Shown here: one piece after another, positions 17,767-30,137 of the stretch | Numbering within the stretch: the stretch's first letter is position 1 | Layout of the letters: every line of letters starts with the position of its first letter | From: Stutzerimonas stutzeri | GTDB taxonomy: Bacteria; Pseudomonadota; Gammaproteobacteria; Pseudomonadales; Pseudomonadaceae | Direction: 5' to 3' | Assembly (NCBI RefSeq): GCF_024448955.1 | Contig: NZ_JAMOIH010000003.1 | Coordinates: forward strand, 248,001 to 312,000 | Length of the DNA: 64,000 nucleotides | Translations under genes and position numbers: made by a program | Notes under the pieces: model-generated | The model's database searches: none | What the model saw: only the letters and a program-made list of their open reading frames with translations | What the model was told of the DNA's origin: nothing

Positions 17767-18399
17767 ATGACGTTCGAAACCTGGCTTGCATTCTTCGCAG
17801 CCTGTTGGGTCATCAGCCTGTCGCCGGGGGCCGGGGCAATCGCCTCGATGTCCTGCGGTTTGCAGTACGGTTTTTGGCGCGGCTACTGGAACGCCATTGG
17901 TTTGCAGATCGCCCTGGCGCTACAGATCGCAGTGGTGGCTGCCGGCGTTGGCGCGGTGCTGGCGACCTCATCGCTGGCCTTCAGCTTGATCAAATGGTTC
18001 GGTGTCGCCTATCTGCTCTGGCTCGCGCTGAAGCAGTGGCAGGCGGTGCCGGAAATGATCGATGACAGCGCGGCGCCACGGCCCATCGGGCGCCCGCTGA
18101 CGCTGATGCTCCGGGGCTTTCTGGTCAATGCCAGCAACCCCAAGGCCATCGTGTTTATCCTGGCCGTGCTGCCACAGTTTCTCGATCCGCAGCGCGATCT
18201 GGTGATGCAGTACCTGCATATGGGCGCAACCATGGTGGTGGTCGACTTGATCGTCATGGCGGGTTACACCGGTCTGGCGGCGAAGGTGCTGCGCTTGTTG
18301 CGCACGCCGCGTCAGCAACGCCTGGTCAATCGCAGCTTCGCCGCCATGTTCGCCGGCGCGGCGGCATTGCTGGCGACAGTGCGGCGGGCCGTGGTGTGA
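17767..18399 (+). CDS. LysE/RhtB-family amino-acid exporter
   Basis: 210 residues with six hydrophobic segments. The family N-terminus is clear: FFAACWVISLSPGAGAIASMSCGLQYG (SPG motif at about residue 20), followed by GLQIALALQIAVVAAGVGAVL. The conserved NPKA of the middle loop is in FLVNASNPKAIVFILAVLPQF. RhtB-type proteins export homoserine, threonine or other neutral amino acids across the inner membrane; the substrate cannot be read from sequence. The stop overlaps the following UPF0178 gene (GTGA). Confidence 0.9.
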   Translation: MTFETWLAFFAACWVISLSPGAGAIASMSCGLQYGFWRGYWNAIGLQIALALQIAVVAAGVGAVLATSSLAFSLIKWFGVAYLLWLALKQWQAVPEMIDDSAAPRPIGRPLTLMLRGFLVNASNPKAIVFILAVLPQFLDPQRDLVMQYLHMGATMVVVDLIVMAGYTGLAAKVLRLLRTPRQQRLVNRSFAAMFAGAAALLATVRRAVV

Positions 18400-18869
18400 C
18401 TACCGCCGTGCCATTGCGGGTGTGGGTCGACGCCGATGCCTGTCCCAAGGCGGCCAAAGAGCAGCTGATCAAATTCGCGCTCAAGCGCAAGTTCGAGGTC
18501 TTGCTGGTAGCGGGGCAGAGCCAGATCAAGCCGGCCTTCGCCTGTGTTCGCCTGATCGTAGTGCCGAGCGGTCCGGATGCTGCGGACGATTATCTGGTCG
18601 AGCATGCGCAGCCGGGCGAGCTGGTTATTTGCAGCGATGTACCGCTGGCCGATCGCCTGGTCAAGAAAGGCGTGGCTGCCCTCGATCCGCGCGGTCGCGA
18701 GTTCGACGAGCGCAACATGGGTGATCGTCTGGCCGTGCGCAACCTGTTCACCGATCTGCGTGAGCAGGGGCAGGTCGGCGGTGGCCAAGCCGCTTATGGC
18801 GAGCGGGATCGTCAGGCTTTTGCCAACGCGCTGGACCGGTTGCTCACACAGTTGATGAAAAGCCGTTAA
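18396..18869 (+). CDS. YaiI/UPF0178-family protein
   Basis: 157 residues from a GTG overlapping the upstream stop by 4 bases. The N-terminal VWVDADACPKAAKEQL is the signature of the UPF0178/YaiI family, followed by VICSDVPLADRLVKKG and LDPRGREFDERNMGDRLAVRNLF. The conserved Asp residues and fold class suggest a PIN-like/NYN nuclease core, but no activity is established as far as I know. Coupled to a LysE-type exporter, which gives no functional hint. Confidence 0.9.
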   Translation: MTTAVPLRVWVDADACPKAAKEQLIKFALKRKFEVLLVAGQSQIKPAFACVRLIVVPSGPDAADDYLVEHAQPGELVICSDVPLADRLVKKGVAALDPRGREFDERNMGDRLAVRNLFTDLREQGQVGGGQAAYGERDRQAFANALDRLLTQLMKSR

Positions 18870-18964
18870 AGATGCCGAAGGCTTGAAGGTTGGACGAGGA
18901 GAAGCAGCCTGAAGCTATTAGCTCGACGAAAAAGCTTGATGGGTCTAGCGGTAACCGAACCCGC

Positions 18965-19435
18965 CTATCCGCATAGATAAGTGCCAGTGCCCACGGCGAC
19001 CAATACGCCTTCCTCATTGTGCAATTCGGAGCGAACCACGGCTACCTTGTTGCCGGAGCGCAGCAGCGTCGCGCTGGCGCTGAAACGCTGTCCTCGCCCT
19101 GGTCGTAGATAGTCGATTCGCAGATCAATGGTGCCGAGCCGCGAGAGGCGAAGGGCGCGTTCTTCGGTGGTCAGGTGCTGGTGCTTTTCGAAGGCTCCGA
19201 TCATGGCCATCGCGCCGCCGACCGCGTCGAGCAGAGAGGCGATCACGCCACCATGCAGGATGCCATGAAAAAAATTGCCGACCAGCTCGTGCTTCATCGG
19301 TAGATGCATCACGACGCGCTGGTGCGACACTTCGCCGAGTTCGATGCCCAGAAATTCGTTGAACGGCATGCGCTCGAAGAGCTGACGTACGGCTTGTTGT
19401 TGTTCTTCGATGGTGTCCGATTTGTGCTGGGTCAT
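18965..19435 (-). CDS. Hotdog-fold thioesterase
   Basis: 156 residues. The hotdog helix and catalytic region read GNFFHGILHGGVIASLLDAVGGAMAMIGA (about 54-82), the HGG pattern with an acidic residue typical of PaaI/YigI-like acyl-CoA thioesterases; the C-terminus has the strand IDLRIDYLRPGRGQRF. It probably hydrolyses an acyl-CoA thioester. Substrate unknown. The gene stands alone on the minus strand, about 150 bases downstream of elbB, and may be co-transcribed with it. Confidence 0.85.
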   Translation of the reverse strand: MTQHKSDTIEEQQQAVRQLFERMPFNEFLGIELGEVSHQRVVMHLPMKHELVGNFFHGILHGGVIASLLDAVGGAMAMIGAFEKHQHLTTEERALRLSRLGTIDLRIDYLRPGRGQRFSASATLLRSGNKVAVVRSELHNEEGVLVAVGTGTYLCG

Positions 19436-19545
19436 GAGTTCGGCCTTTTGTCAGATCGGCCAAAGCTGCCGCAGCGAGGCAGGAATGAATAGGGGTGCGG
19501 CGGGAGCGCCGGTAGGATTGGCTACATAGCCATAGGCCGAACGAA

Positions 19546-19567
19546 ATCCCGAGCCTGAGCTCGGGAT
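19546..19567 (-). terminator. Possible terminator hairpin downstream of elbB
   Basis: ATCCCGAG (19546-19553) and CTCGGGAT (19560-19567) form a perfect 8-bp stem with a six-base loop just after the elbB stop. On the minus strand it is followed by TTCGTTCGG, a weak T-tract. Confidence 0.4.
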
Positions 19568-19587
19568 GAGGGAGGTGAGGCTGGTGC

Positions 19588-20250
19588 TTACTTGTGGGTG
19601 AGCTCCAGCACTCGGTCGACCAGTTTGTAGATGCCCGACGCCGCTTCGCTGATCGATCGCGCGAGCATGTAGGCAGGGGTCGTCACCAGGTTGTGCCTGG
19701 AATCCTCGACGAGTTCGGTGACCTCGCAGGCTTGGTGCTCGATGCCCATTTCGCGCGCTGCTCCTGCGGCGGGATCGTCGTCATTGCCCAGCGTGCAGAC
19801 CACGCCAGCGCCGAAGATCTGTGCCGCCATGGTGGGTGCGATGCACATCATGCCAATCGGCTTTCCGGCTTTGGCAAAGGCCTGAGCGGCTGACAGCACA
19901 TCCGGGAGGACCTTGCTGGCGGCGCCCTGAGTGGCGAAATCGGAGAGGTTTTTTGCTGCGCCAAAGCCGCCGGGCATGATCAGCGCATCGAACTCGTCCA
20001 CATTCAACTCGCGCAGGTCGCTGATCTCGCCGCGAGCCAGGCGGGCGGATTCGATCAGCACGTTGCGGCTCTCCGGCATCTCGTCGCCGGTCAGATGGTT
20101 GATCACATGCATCTGCGCAATGTTCGGCGCGAAGCAGCGAACCGTGGCGCCACGCTGGTCCAGGCGCAGCAAGGTAATTACGCTCTCGTAGATTTCCGAG
20201 CCGTCGTAGACGCCACAGCCGGAAAGAATCACGGCGACTTTTTTGTTCAT
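19588..20250 (-). CDS. elbB: ElbB/isoprenoid-biosynthesis glyoxalase, DJ-1/PfpI superfamily
   Basis: 220 residues, the full ElbB length. N-terminus KVAVILSGCGVYDGSEIYESV and the block ALIMPGGFGAAKNLSDFA are diagnostic. The nucleophile Cys sits in the elbow GKPIGMMCIAPTMAAQIFG (about residue 135). Its E. coli homologue was found through raised lycopene yield and has weak glyoxalase activity; the physiological substrate is unclear. It is divergent from hemB, with 412 bases between them. Confidence 0.93.
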   Translation of the reverse strand: MNKKVAVILSGCGVYDGSEIYESVITLLRLDQRGATVRCFAPNIAQMHVINHLTGDEMPESRNVLIESARLARGEISDLRELNVDEFDALIMPGGFGAAKNLSDFATQGAASKVLPDVLSAAQAFAKAGKPIGMMCIAPTMAAQIFGAGVVCTLGNDDDPAAGAAREMGIEHQACEVTELVEDSRHNLVTTPAYMLARSISEAASGIYKLVDRVLELTHK

Positions 20251-21676
<1,426 letters not shown>

Positions 21677-21695
21677 GCCCCTTCGAGGCAGACCC

Positions 21696-23903
21696 ATGAC
21701 CAACCAGGGACTCAGCGAAAGCGAATTGCAGCTTGCCGACAGCGAGGCGCAACCCCTCGAGGAGCTGGCTGCGCCAGTGCCCGAGGTGGACACGCAGGAG
21801 GAGGCGCCAGTACCGGCACCGCAGCCGGCACCCAACCTGGACGACAACAGCCTCTATATCCATCGTGAGCTGTCGCAGCTGCAGTTCAATATCCGCGTGC
21901 TGGAGCAGGCGCTGGATGAGTCCAATCCGTTGCTTGAGCGGCTGAAATTCCTGCTGATCTTTTCCAGCAACCTCGATGAATTCTTCGAGATTCGCGTTGC
22001 CGGCCTGAAAAAACAAGTGACCTTCGCGCGCGAACAGGCCGGTGCCGATGGGCTGCAGCCACACCAGGCGTTGGCGCGGATTTCCGAGCTGGTCCACGAA
22101 CAGGTCAGTCGGCAATATTCGATCCTCAACGAAGTGTTGTTGCCCGAACTGGCCAAGCACCAGGTGCGCTTCATTCGTCGTCGTCACTGGACGGTCAAGC
22201 TCAAGACCTGGGTGCGCCGTTATTTTCGTGACGAAATCGCGCCGATCATCACCCCGATTGGTCTGGACCCGACGCATCCGTTTCCCTTGCTGGTCAACAA
22301 AAGCCTCAACTTCATCGTCGAGCTTGAAGGCGTTGATGCCTTTGGTCGGGATTCGGGCCTGGCGATCATTCCGGCGCCGCGACTGTTACCGCGCGTGATT
22401 CGCGTGCCCGAAGAGGTAGGCGGGGCGGGCGCCAACCATGTGTTCTTGTCGTCGATGATTCATGCGCACGCGGATGATCTGTTCCACGGCATGAAGGTCA
22501 AGGGCTGCTATCAGTTCCGCCTGACGCGCAACGCCGACCTCTCGGTGGACACCGAGGACGTGGAGGATCTTGCGCGAGCGTTGCGCGGCGAGCTGATTTC
22601 CCGGCGCTACGGCGATGCGGTGCGCCTGGAGGTTGCCGACACTTGCCCACCTCACCTGGCCAATTTCCTGCTCAAGCAGTTCAGCCTCAGCGAGAGCGAG
22701 CTGTATCGGGTGAATGGGCCGGTCAACCTGACCCGACTGTTCAGCATCACCGGACTGGATAGTCATCCGGAACTGCAGTACACGCCCTTCACCCCGGCGA
22801 TTCCGAAGCTTTTGCAGAACAGCGAGAATATTTTCAACGTCGTCGGCAAGCAGGACATTCTGCTGTTGCACCCTTACGAGTCGTTCACGCCAGTGGTCGA
22901 TCTGTTGCGCGAGGCGGCCAAGGACCCTTGCGTGCTGGCGGTCAAGCAGACGCTGTACCGATCCGGTGCCAATTCGGAGATCGTCGATGCATTGGTCGAG
23001 GCGGCGCGCAACGGCAAGGAAGTCACCGCGGTGATCGAGCTGCGCGCGCGCTTCGATGAAGAGTCCAACCTGCAACTGGCCAGTCGCCTACAGCAGGCCG
23101 GTGCCGTGGTCATCTACGGCGTGGTCGGCTACAAGACCCACGCCAAGATGATGCTCATCCTGCGCCGCGAAAATGGCGAACTGCGTCGCTACGCTCATCT
23201 GGGAACCGGTAACTATCACGCCGGTAATGCGCGGTTGTACACCGATTACAGCCTGCTGACCTCCGATGATGCGCTGTGCGAAGACGTCTCCAAGCTGTTC
23301 AGCCAGCTGATCGGTATGGGCAAAACGATGCGCATGAAGAAACTTCTGCATGCGCCGTTCACGCTGAAGAAATCGCTGCTCGACATGATCACCCAGGAAA
23401 CCCAGCACGCCAGCGAAGGCAAGCCGGCGCACATCATCCTCAAGGTCAACTCGCTGACCGATCCGAAGATGATCCGTGCGCTGTACAAGGCCAGTCAGAT
23501 GGGCGTGCGTGTCGACCTGATCGTGCGTGGCATGTGCTGCTTGCGCCCGGGGATTCTGGGCGTGTCGCACAACATTCAGGTGCGCTCGATCATTGGCCGC
23601 TTCCTCGAACACAGTCGGGTCTTCTACTTTCTCAACGGTGGCGACGAGAAGCTCTACCTGTCCAGCGCCGACTGGATGGAGCGCAATCTGGACCGCCGCG
23701 TCGAGACCTGTTTCCCCGTCGAAGGCAAGAAGCTGATCACCCGCGTGAAAAAAGAACTGGAAGGATTCCTGACCGACAACACCCAGAGCTGGGTGCTGCA
23801 GCCCGATGGAAGCTACGTGCGCAACAGTCCGAGCGGCAATCAGAATGCGCGTAATGTGCAGAGCACTTTGCTGGAGCGCCTTGGTAGCCCAAGCGCGCGA
23901 TGA
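21696..23903 (+). CDS. ppk: Polyphosphate kinase
   Basis: 735 residues. Reversibly transfers the gamma phosphate of ATP to polyphosphate. An acidic N-terminal extension of about 48 residues precedes the family core ([20 protein letters not shown]). The autophosphorylated His is His482 in [11 protein letters not shown], within the phospholipase-D-like fold, with [20 protein letters not shown] following. The gene is downstream of hemB and convergent with ppx, with 60 bases between the stops. Co-transcription from the predicted Pho box would link polyphosphate synthesis to phosphate starvation. Confidence 0.97.
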   Translation: MTNQGLSESELQLADSEAQPLEELAAPVPEVDTQEEAPVPAPQPAPNLDDNSLYIHRELSQLQFNIRVLEQALDESNPLLERLKFLLIFSSNLDEFFEIRVAGLKKQVTFAREQAGADGLQPHQALARISELVHEQVSRQYSILNEVLLPELAKHQVRFIRRRHWTVKLKTWVRRYFRDEIAPIITPIGLDPTHPFPLLVNKSLNFIVELEGVDAFGRDSGLAIIPAPRLLPRVIRVPEEVGGAGANHVFLSSMIHAHADDLFHGMKVKGCYQFRLTRNADLSVDTEDVEDLARALRGELISRRYGDAVRLEVADTCPPHLANFLLKQFSLSESELYRVNGPVNLTRLFSITGLDSHPELQYTPFTPAIPKLLQNSENIFNVVGKQDILLLHPYESFTPVVDLLREAAKDPCVLAVKQTLYRSGANSEIVDALVEAARNGKEVTAVIELRARFDEESNLQLASRLQQAGAVVIYGVVGYKTHAKMMLILRRENGELRRYAHLGTGNYHAGNARLYTDYSLLTSDDALCEDVSKLFSQLIGMGKTMRMKKLLHAPFTLKKSLLDMITQETQHASEGKPAHIILKVNSLTDPKMIRALYKASQMGVRVDLIVRGMCCLRPGILGVSHNIQVRSIIGRFLEHSRVFYFLNGGDEKLYLSSADWMERNLDRRVETCFPVEGKKLITRVKKELEGFLTDNTQSWVLQPDGSYVRNSPSGNQNARNVQSTLLERLGSPSAR

Positions 23904-23963
23904 GGGCTTGGTGCCCGCCATCGCAGGCGGTTGAATCGTGCGTCCGCATGTTCGGACGCGGAC

Positions 23964-25466
23964 TCAGCGCACCGTCAGGGTGAAATCGATACGCTTTAGC
24001 CATTCCGCTTCCAGGGCGAAATCGGCCTGGGTCAGCGGATTGTTTTCCAACCAGCCGCTGGGAAAGGCCACGTCGAGGCTGTTGTCGTCGGCCTTGAGTG
24101 TGAATGCCGGCGCCTGCTGTGGCCCGCGGATGTGGTGGAAGAGGATGGCGAACCGCAATAGCACGCAGAGGCGGGTCAGCTTCACACCGTCCTCACTCAG
24201 CTCTTCGAACTTCTGCCTCGGTATATTGCGGCGATGCCCGCGCACCAATAGCGCAAGCATTTGCTGATCCTGACGTGAGAAACCCGGAAGGTCGGAGTGC
24301 TCGATCAGGTAGGCGCCGTGCTTGTGGTAATGGTAGTGCGCGATATCAAGGCCCACTTCGTGCACCCGAGCGGCCCAAGCCAGCAGCTCACGATGCCAAT
24401 CCTCGACCAGCTCCCAATCGGACGACACTTGGTCGAACGCCTCCAGCGCCTTGCTTTCGACTCGCGCCGCCTGCTCGTTGTCGACGTGGTAGCGCTCCAT
24501 GAGAAAGCTCAGGGTGCGGCTGCGGATGTCTTCCTGATGATGGCGGCCGATGAGGTCGTAGAGCACGCCTTCGCGTAGCGCGCCCTCGGAATGCGCCATG
24601 CTGCTGAGCTCCAGCGCATCGAACGCCGCTTCGAGAATGGCCAGCCCCGCAGGGAAGATGCTGCGACGATCCGGCTTGATGCCGTCCATGTCGATCTTGT
24701 CTACATCGCCCAGCTTGAACAGCTTGCGCTTGAGCCACCCCAGTCCTTCGCTGGTCACTTGGCCATTGCTCAACCCGGCGCCCTTGGTCGCCAGGCCGAT
24801 GGCACGGATGGTGCCGGATGCGCCGACCGTGTCCTGCCAGCCGAGCCGGCGCAGACCATGCTCGATGCTCATCAATTCGAGTCGTGCCGCCGTGTAAGCC
24901 TGGGCATAGCGTGCAGCGGTGATCTTGCCGTCACGGAAGAATCGCTGGGTGAAACTCACGCAACCCATCTGCAGGCTCTCGCGTAACAGCGAATCGAAGC
25001 CCTCGCCGATGATGAACTCGGTACTGCCGCCGCCAATATCAATGACCAGCCGCTTGCCGGGCGCCGTCGGGAAGGTGTGCGACACCCCGAGATAGATCAG
25101 TCGCGCTTCTTCCCGGCCGGAGATCACTTCGACCTGATGATCGATGATCGTCTCGGCCTGGCGGATGAACAGCGCGCGGTTGCGGGCTTCGCGCAGGGCG
25201 TTGGTGCCTACCACACGCACCGAGCCCTGAGGCAGATGATTGACCAGTTGCGCGAAGCGGCGCAGACAATCGAGGCCGCGCTGAATGGCGGCATCGTCGA
25301 GCATTCGGTTCTCATCGATGCCGGCGGCCAGTTGGACCTTTTCACCGAGCCGCTCGAGGATGCGCATTTCGCCGTTGCTGGTGCGGGCCAGGACCATGTG
25401 GAAGCTGTTGGATCCGAGATCGAGGGCGGCGATCAGTGGAGAGGGTTCGGCGGCTGGTGGGGGCAT
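23964..25466 (-). CDS. ppx: Exopolyphosphatase
   Basis: 500 residues from ATG at 25466; a TTG at 25484 in the same frame could add six residues and has an AGGA upstream. The actin/hexokinase-fold phosphate loops are [16 protein letters not shown] and [16 protein letters not shown]; the catalytic Glu lies in [15 protein letters not shown]. The C-terminal HD-like domain ([30 protein letters not shown]) has the family His cluster. It releases phosphate from polyphosphate ends and may also act on pppGpp (GppA relation). Convergent with ppk, divergent from trxA. Confidence 0.95.
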   Translation of the reverse strand: MPPPAAEPSPLIAALDLGSNSFHMVLARTSNGEMRILERLGEKVQLAAGIDENRMLDDAAIQRGLDCLRRFAQLVNHLPQGSVRVVGTNALREARNRALFIRQAETIIDHQVEVISGREEARLIYLGVSHTFPTAPGKRLVIDIGGGSTEFIIGEGFDSLLRESLQMGCVSFTQRFFRDGKITAARYAQAYTAARLELMSIEHGLRRLGWQDTVGASGTIRAIGLATKGAGLSNGQVTSEGLGWLKRKLFKLGDVDKIDMDGIKPDRRSIFPAGLAILEAAFDALELSSMAHSEGALREGVLYDLIGRHHQEDIRSRTLSFLMERYHVDNEQAARVESKALEAFDQVSSDWELVEDWHRELLAWAARVHEVGLDIAHYHYHKHGAYLIEHSDLPGFSRQDQQMLALLVRGHRRNIPRQKFEELSEDGVKLTRLCVLLRFAILFHHIRGPQQAPAFTLKADDNSLDVAFPSGWLENNPLTQADFALEAEWLKRIDFTLTVR

Positions 25467-25676
25467 GGCGCGGTCTCTGTGCAAAACCCCGACATCCTGA
25501 CATGATCATCGGCATCCGCCAACGCGCAGCGCCTTCACGTAGGGCCCGATTATCGGCCACAGGGCTCCCAATTCGTCGCCATACCCCGATTGACCAAGTG
25601 ACAGGCTGCGACTTTCGGTCCGCATCAAGCCGGGCTATGATGGCGTCACTTTCGGTTTTGACCCTGGAGAACATCC

Positions 25677-26003
25677 ATGAGCGAATACATCAACAATGTC
25701 AGCGACAGCAGTTTCGAGCAGGACGTGCTCCAGGCAGACGGCCCTGTGCTGGTCGATTACTGGGCCGAGTGGTGTGGTCCATGCAAGATGATCGCTCCGG
25801 TACTCGATGAGATCGCCAAGGACTACGAGGGCAAGCTCAAGGTCTGCAAGCTGAACATCGACGAGAATCAGGAAACCCCGCCGAAGTACGGCGTTCGCGG
25901 TATTCCGACACTGATGCTGTTCAAGAACGGCAACGTTGAAGCTACCAAGGTTGGCGCTTTGTCGAAGTCGCAGCTGGCTGCGTTTCTCGACAGCAACATC
26001 TGA
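25677..26003 (+). CDS. trxA: Thioredoxin 1
   Basis: 108 residues, standard thioredoxin. Active site Trp32-Cys33-Gly-Pro-Cys36 (AEWCGPCKM), the buried Asp in VLVDYW and the cis-Pro in [10 protein letters not shown] are all present. GGAG lies before the ATG. It reduces protein disulfides using TrxB and NADPH. A strong terminator follows directly and separates it from rho, an order (trxA then rho) common in gammaproteobacteria. Confidence 0.97.
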   Translation: MSEYINNVSDSSFEQDVLQADGPVLVDYWAEWCGPCKMIAPVLDEIAKDYEGKLKVCKLNIDENQETPPKYGVRGIPTLMLFKNGNVEATKVGALSKSQLAAFLDSNI

Positions 26004-26024
26004 GTTAGAGAAGCGCTGCTATCC

Positions 26025-26053
26025 AAAGCCCCCGCAAATGCGGGGGCTTTTTT
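26025..26053 (+). terminator. Intrinsic terminator of trxA
   Basis: AAAGCCCCCGC (26025-26035) pairs fully with GCGGGGGCTTT (26040-26050) around AAAT, and the T-run continues to 26053. A textbook terminator, also A-rich on its 5' side. Confidence 0.93.
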
Positions 26054-26065
26054 CTTGCGGCAGGG

Positions 26066-26094
26066 TGGACGCTTCGCCTGCGTGGTGCTAAATT
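26066..26094 (+). promoter_or_regulatory. Possible rho promoter
   Basis: TGGACG (26066-26071) and TAAATT (26089-26094) are 17 bases apart and each matches the sigma-70 consensus at four of six positions. The rho leader would then be about 135 bases; rho leaders are often long because Rho terminates its own transcript. Confidence 0.3.
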
Positions 26095-26236
26095 CGGCCC
26101 CGCGACGCTTCTTCCGTCGCCCTCTGCATGCCGTCGCCGACGCACTTCAGCCTCATAAAGCACAACGAATCTGTTCGTATCCTGCTGCGCGGCTTCTAAA
26201 GCTAATCGCTTTCTTCATCCTTCCTGATCTCTTTCT

Positions 26237-27496
<1,260 letters not shown>

Positions 27497-27515
27497 GCGT
27501 CTGGTTGTGCCACCG

Positions 27516-27545
27516 AGGCCGGGGAAACCCGGCCTTTGTCTGTCT
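27516..27545 (+). terminator. Intrinsic terminator of rho
   Basis: AGGCCGGG (27516-27523) pairs with CCCGGCCT (27528-27535) around GAAA, then TTGTCTGTCT. The T-tract is interrupted but the stem is strong with a GNRA-type loop. Confidence 0.8.
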
Positions 27546-27619
27546 GCAGGTTTTGGAATCGGCCGCGCCAAGGCTAAACTCTGCGCCTCGACATTTGCCG
27601 GCCCATGCGAGGCTCAAGC

Positions 27620-29086
27620 ATGCAGTATCGCGATTTGCGCGACTTTATCAGTGGCTTGGAACAGCGCGGCGAACTCAAACGCGTTTCGACCGCAGTCTCT
27701 CCCGTTCTGGAAATGACCGAAGTATGTGACCGCACTCTGCGTAAGCAGGGCCCGGCGTTGCTTTTCGAAAATCCGACCGGCTTCGACATGCCGGTGCTGG
27801 GCAACCTGTTCGGCACGCCCCAACGCGTCGCGCTGGGTATGGGCGCTGAGGAAGTCTCGGAACTGCGCGAGATCGGCAAGCTGCTGGCCTTTCTGAAAGA
27901 GCCGGAGCCGCCGAAAGGTCTCAAGGATGCCTGGAGCAAGCTGCCGATCTACAAAAAGGTCATCAGCATGGCGCCCAAGGTGCTCAAGGATGCGCCCTGC
28001 CAAGAGGTAGTGATAGAAGGCGAGGACGTAGATTTGTCCGCGCTGCCGGTACAGACCTGTTGGCCGGGCGATGCCGCGCCGCTCATTACCTGGGGCCTGA
28101 CCATTACCCAGGGGCCGAACAAGGATCGGCAGAATCTGGGTATCTATCGTCAGCAGGTGATTGGCCGCAACAAGGTCATCATGCGCTGGCTCAGCCATCG
28201 CGGGGGTGCGCTGGATTACCGTGAGTGGTGCGAGAAATATCCCGATCGACCCTACCCCGTCGCGGTGGCTCTTGGCGCAGACCCGGCCACCATTCTGGGC
28301 GCCGTCACGCCGGTCCCCGATTCGCTCTCCGAATACGCTTTCGCCGGCCTGTTGCGCGGCAGCCGCACCGAGCTGGTGAAATGCCGCGGCAGCGATCTCC
28401 AGGTCCCGGCCGGTGCCGAAATCATTCTCGAAGGGCATATCTATCCCGGCGAGATGGCCGACGAAGGGCCCTACGGCGACCACACCGGCTATTACAACGA
28501 AGTGGACCGCTTTCCTGTGTTCACCGTCGAGCGCATCACCAAGCGTCGCGATGCGATCTACCACAGCACCTACACCGGGCGGCCACCGGACGAGCCGGCG
28601 ATTCTCGGCGTGGCGCTCAACGAAGTCTTCGTGCCGATCCTGCAGAAGCAATTCCCGGAAATCACCGATTTCTACCTGCCGCCCGAAGGTTGTTCCTACC
28701 GCATGGCGGTGGTGACCATGAAGAAGCAGTACCCCGGCCATGCCAAGCGAGTGATGCTTGGCGTGTGGAGCTTCCTGCGCCAGTTCATGTACACCAAGTT
28801 CGTCATCGTTACCGACGACGACATCAATGCCCGGGACTGGAACGACGTGATCTGGGCGATCACCACACGCATGGACCCCAAGCGCGATACGGTGATGATC
28901 GAGAACACGCCCATCGATTACCTTGATTTTGCCTCTCCGGTATCCGGCCTCGGCAGCAAAATGGGGCTCGACGCCACGCACAAATGGCCGGGCGAGACCA
29001 GCCGTGAATGGGGCCGCGCCATCGTTCAGGATGAGGCGGTCAAACGCCGGGTCGACGAACTCTGGGCTGAGCTGGGCATCGACTGA
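27620..29086 (+). CDS. ubiD: 4-hydroxy-3-polyprenylbenzoate decarboxylase
   Basis: 488 residues from the ATG giving [19 protein letters not shown], the family N-terminus; an upstream in-frame start adds only five residues. UbiD decarboxylates polyprenyl-hydroxybenzoate in ubiquinone synthesis using prenylated FMN supplied by UbiX. Diagnostic blocks are [21 protein letters not shown], the cofactor and Mn2+ region [20 protein letters not shown] with HRGGA, and the catalytic-Glu region [13 protein letters not shown]. The next gene is a flavin/iron-sulfur reductase 34 bases on. Confidence 0.97.
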   Translation: MQYRDLRDFISGLEQRGELKRVSTAVSPVLEMTEVCDRTLRKQGPALLFENPTGFDMPVLGNLFGTPQRVALGMGAEEVSELREIGKLLAFLKEPEPPKGLKDAWSKLPIYKKVISMAPKVLKDAPCQEVVIEGEDVDLSALPVQTCWPGDAAPLITWGLTITQGPNKDRQNLGIYRQQVIGRNKVIMRWLSHRGGALDYREWCEKYPDRPYPVAVALGADPATILGAVTPVPDSLSEYAFAGLLRGSRTELVKCRGSDLQVPAGAEIILEGHIYPGEMADEGPYGDHTGYYNEVDRFPVFTVERITKRRDAIYHSTYTGRPPDEPAILGVALNEVFVPILQKQFPEITDFYLPPEGCSYRMAVVTMKKQYPGHAKRVMLGVWSFLRQFMYTKFVIVTDDDINARDWNDVIWAITTRMDPKRDTVMIENTPIDYLDFASPVSGLGSKMGLDATHKWPGETSREWGRAIVQDEAVKRRVDELWAELGID

Positions 29087-29120
29087 TGACCCGTAGTCGT
29101 TATTTCAGGTTTTTGCATAG

Positions 29121-30092
29121 ATGAAAGTTACGCTACAACCCTCTGGGGCCGTGCTTGAAGTCCAGCGGGGCGAGCTGATACTCGACGCTGCCCGGCGCCT
29201 GGGCTACGACTGCCCGCAGGCCTGTCGCAACGGTAACTGTCTGGTCTGCGCGGCCTTACTGGTCAATGGTCGGGTGCGCCAGCGTGGTGTAAGTCAGGAT
29301 CATGGCGAGGTTTTCGCCTGTCTGGCCGAGCCTGAAGAGGATTGTGTCCTGCTATGGGACGGCGTGCTCGCCCCTGGCGAGCTGCCAGTACGGACGTTCA
29401 GTTGCCAGCTGATCAGTTGCCAGGACGTGGGCGGCGACGTGTTTCGGCTGCTGCTCCGCGCGCCTGCAGGCAAGCCGCCGCGCTATCACGCCGGACAGTA
29501 CCTGCTGCTCAAGCGTGAAGACGGCGAGTTCAGTGCCTTTTCCCTGGCGTCTACGCCGGGGCGTGGACGTGAACTGGAACTGCATGTGCTGGCACGGGAG
29601 CCGTCGACGATCGGTTTGCTCGATTTCATCAGGCGCCAAGGGATGGTCTGCGTGCAGATGCCGTTCGGCGATACGCATCTCGCCGAGCTCCCGAATGGGC
29701 CGCTTGTGCTAATTGCGGCCGGAACCGGAATGGCGCAGATGCACAGCCTGATCGAACATTGCCGGGCCGAGGGCTTCGCCCATCCGGTGCATCTGTACTG
29801 GGGCGTGCGCCGGCCGGAAGACTTCTATCAGCTACCCCACTGGGATGAGTGGCGGCAGATGCCCAATCTGTTTCTCCACCAAGTCGTCAGCGACGTCTGT
29901 GGCTGGCAGGGGCGTTGCGGCATGCTGCACGAAGCCGTATGCGAAGACTTCGGCGATCTCAAGCCGATTCATGTCTATGCCAGCGGCTCGCCGGTAATGA
30001 TCTACGGCACGCTGGATGCGCTGGTAGAAGCGGGGATGGACGCGACGCAGATGCGCGCCGATGTCTTCGCCTACGCGCCGCGGGAAGGCTAG
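29121..30092 (+). CDS. 2Fe-2S ferredoxin/FAD-NAD(P) reductase
   Basis: 323 residues in three modules. An N-terminal plant-type ferredoxin domain has Cys35-x4-Cys40-x2-Cys43 and Cys67 (ACRNGNCLVC and FACLAE). The FAD-binding barrel carries the RxYS-like motif in FSAFSLASTPG, and the NAD domain has LVLIAAGTGMAQMHSLIEH and the C-terminal YASGSPVMIYGTLDALVEAG. The layout is that of CDP-6-deoxy-glucoseen reductases and phenol or benzoate oxygenase reductases; the partner enzyme is unknown. It is next to ubiD also in P. aeruginosa as I recall, so a role near quinone metabolism is possible but unproven. Confidence 0.88.
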   Translation: MKVTLQPSGAVLEVQRGELILDAARRLGYDCPQACRNGNCLVCAALLVNGRVRQRGVSQDHGEVFACLAEPEEDCVLLWDGVLAPGELPVRTFSCQLISCQDVGGDVFRLLLRAPAGKPPRYHAGQYLLLKREDGEFSAFSLASTPGRGRELELHVLAREPSTIGLLDFIRRQGMVCVQMPFGDTHLAELPNGPLVLIAAGTGMAQMHSLIEHCRAEGFAHPVHLYWGVRRPEDFYQLPHWDEWRQMPNLFLHQVVSDVCGWQGRCGMLHEAVCEDFGDLKPIHVYASGSPVMIYGTLDALVEAGMDATQMRADVFAYAPREG

Positions 30093-30137
30093 AGCCGCTG
30101 TTTTGCGGCTCTCGTGTGTTTCGGGCGACGCCTTGGT

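Noticed and set aside
27614-28981. 455-codon open frame opposite ubiD
   Set aside because: Shadow of ubiD; no ribosome site or domain of its own.
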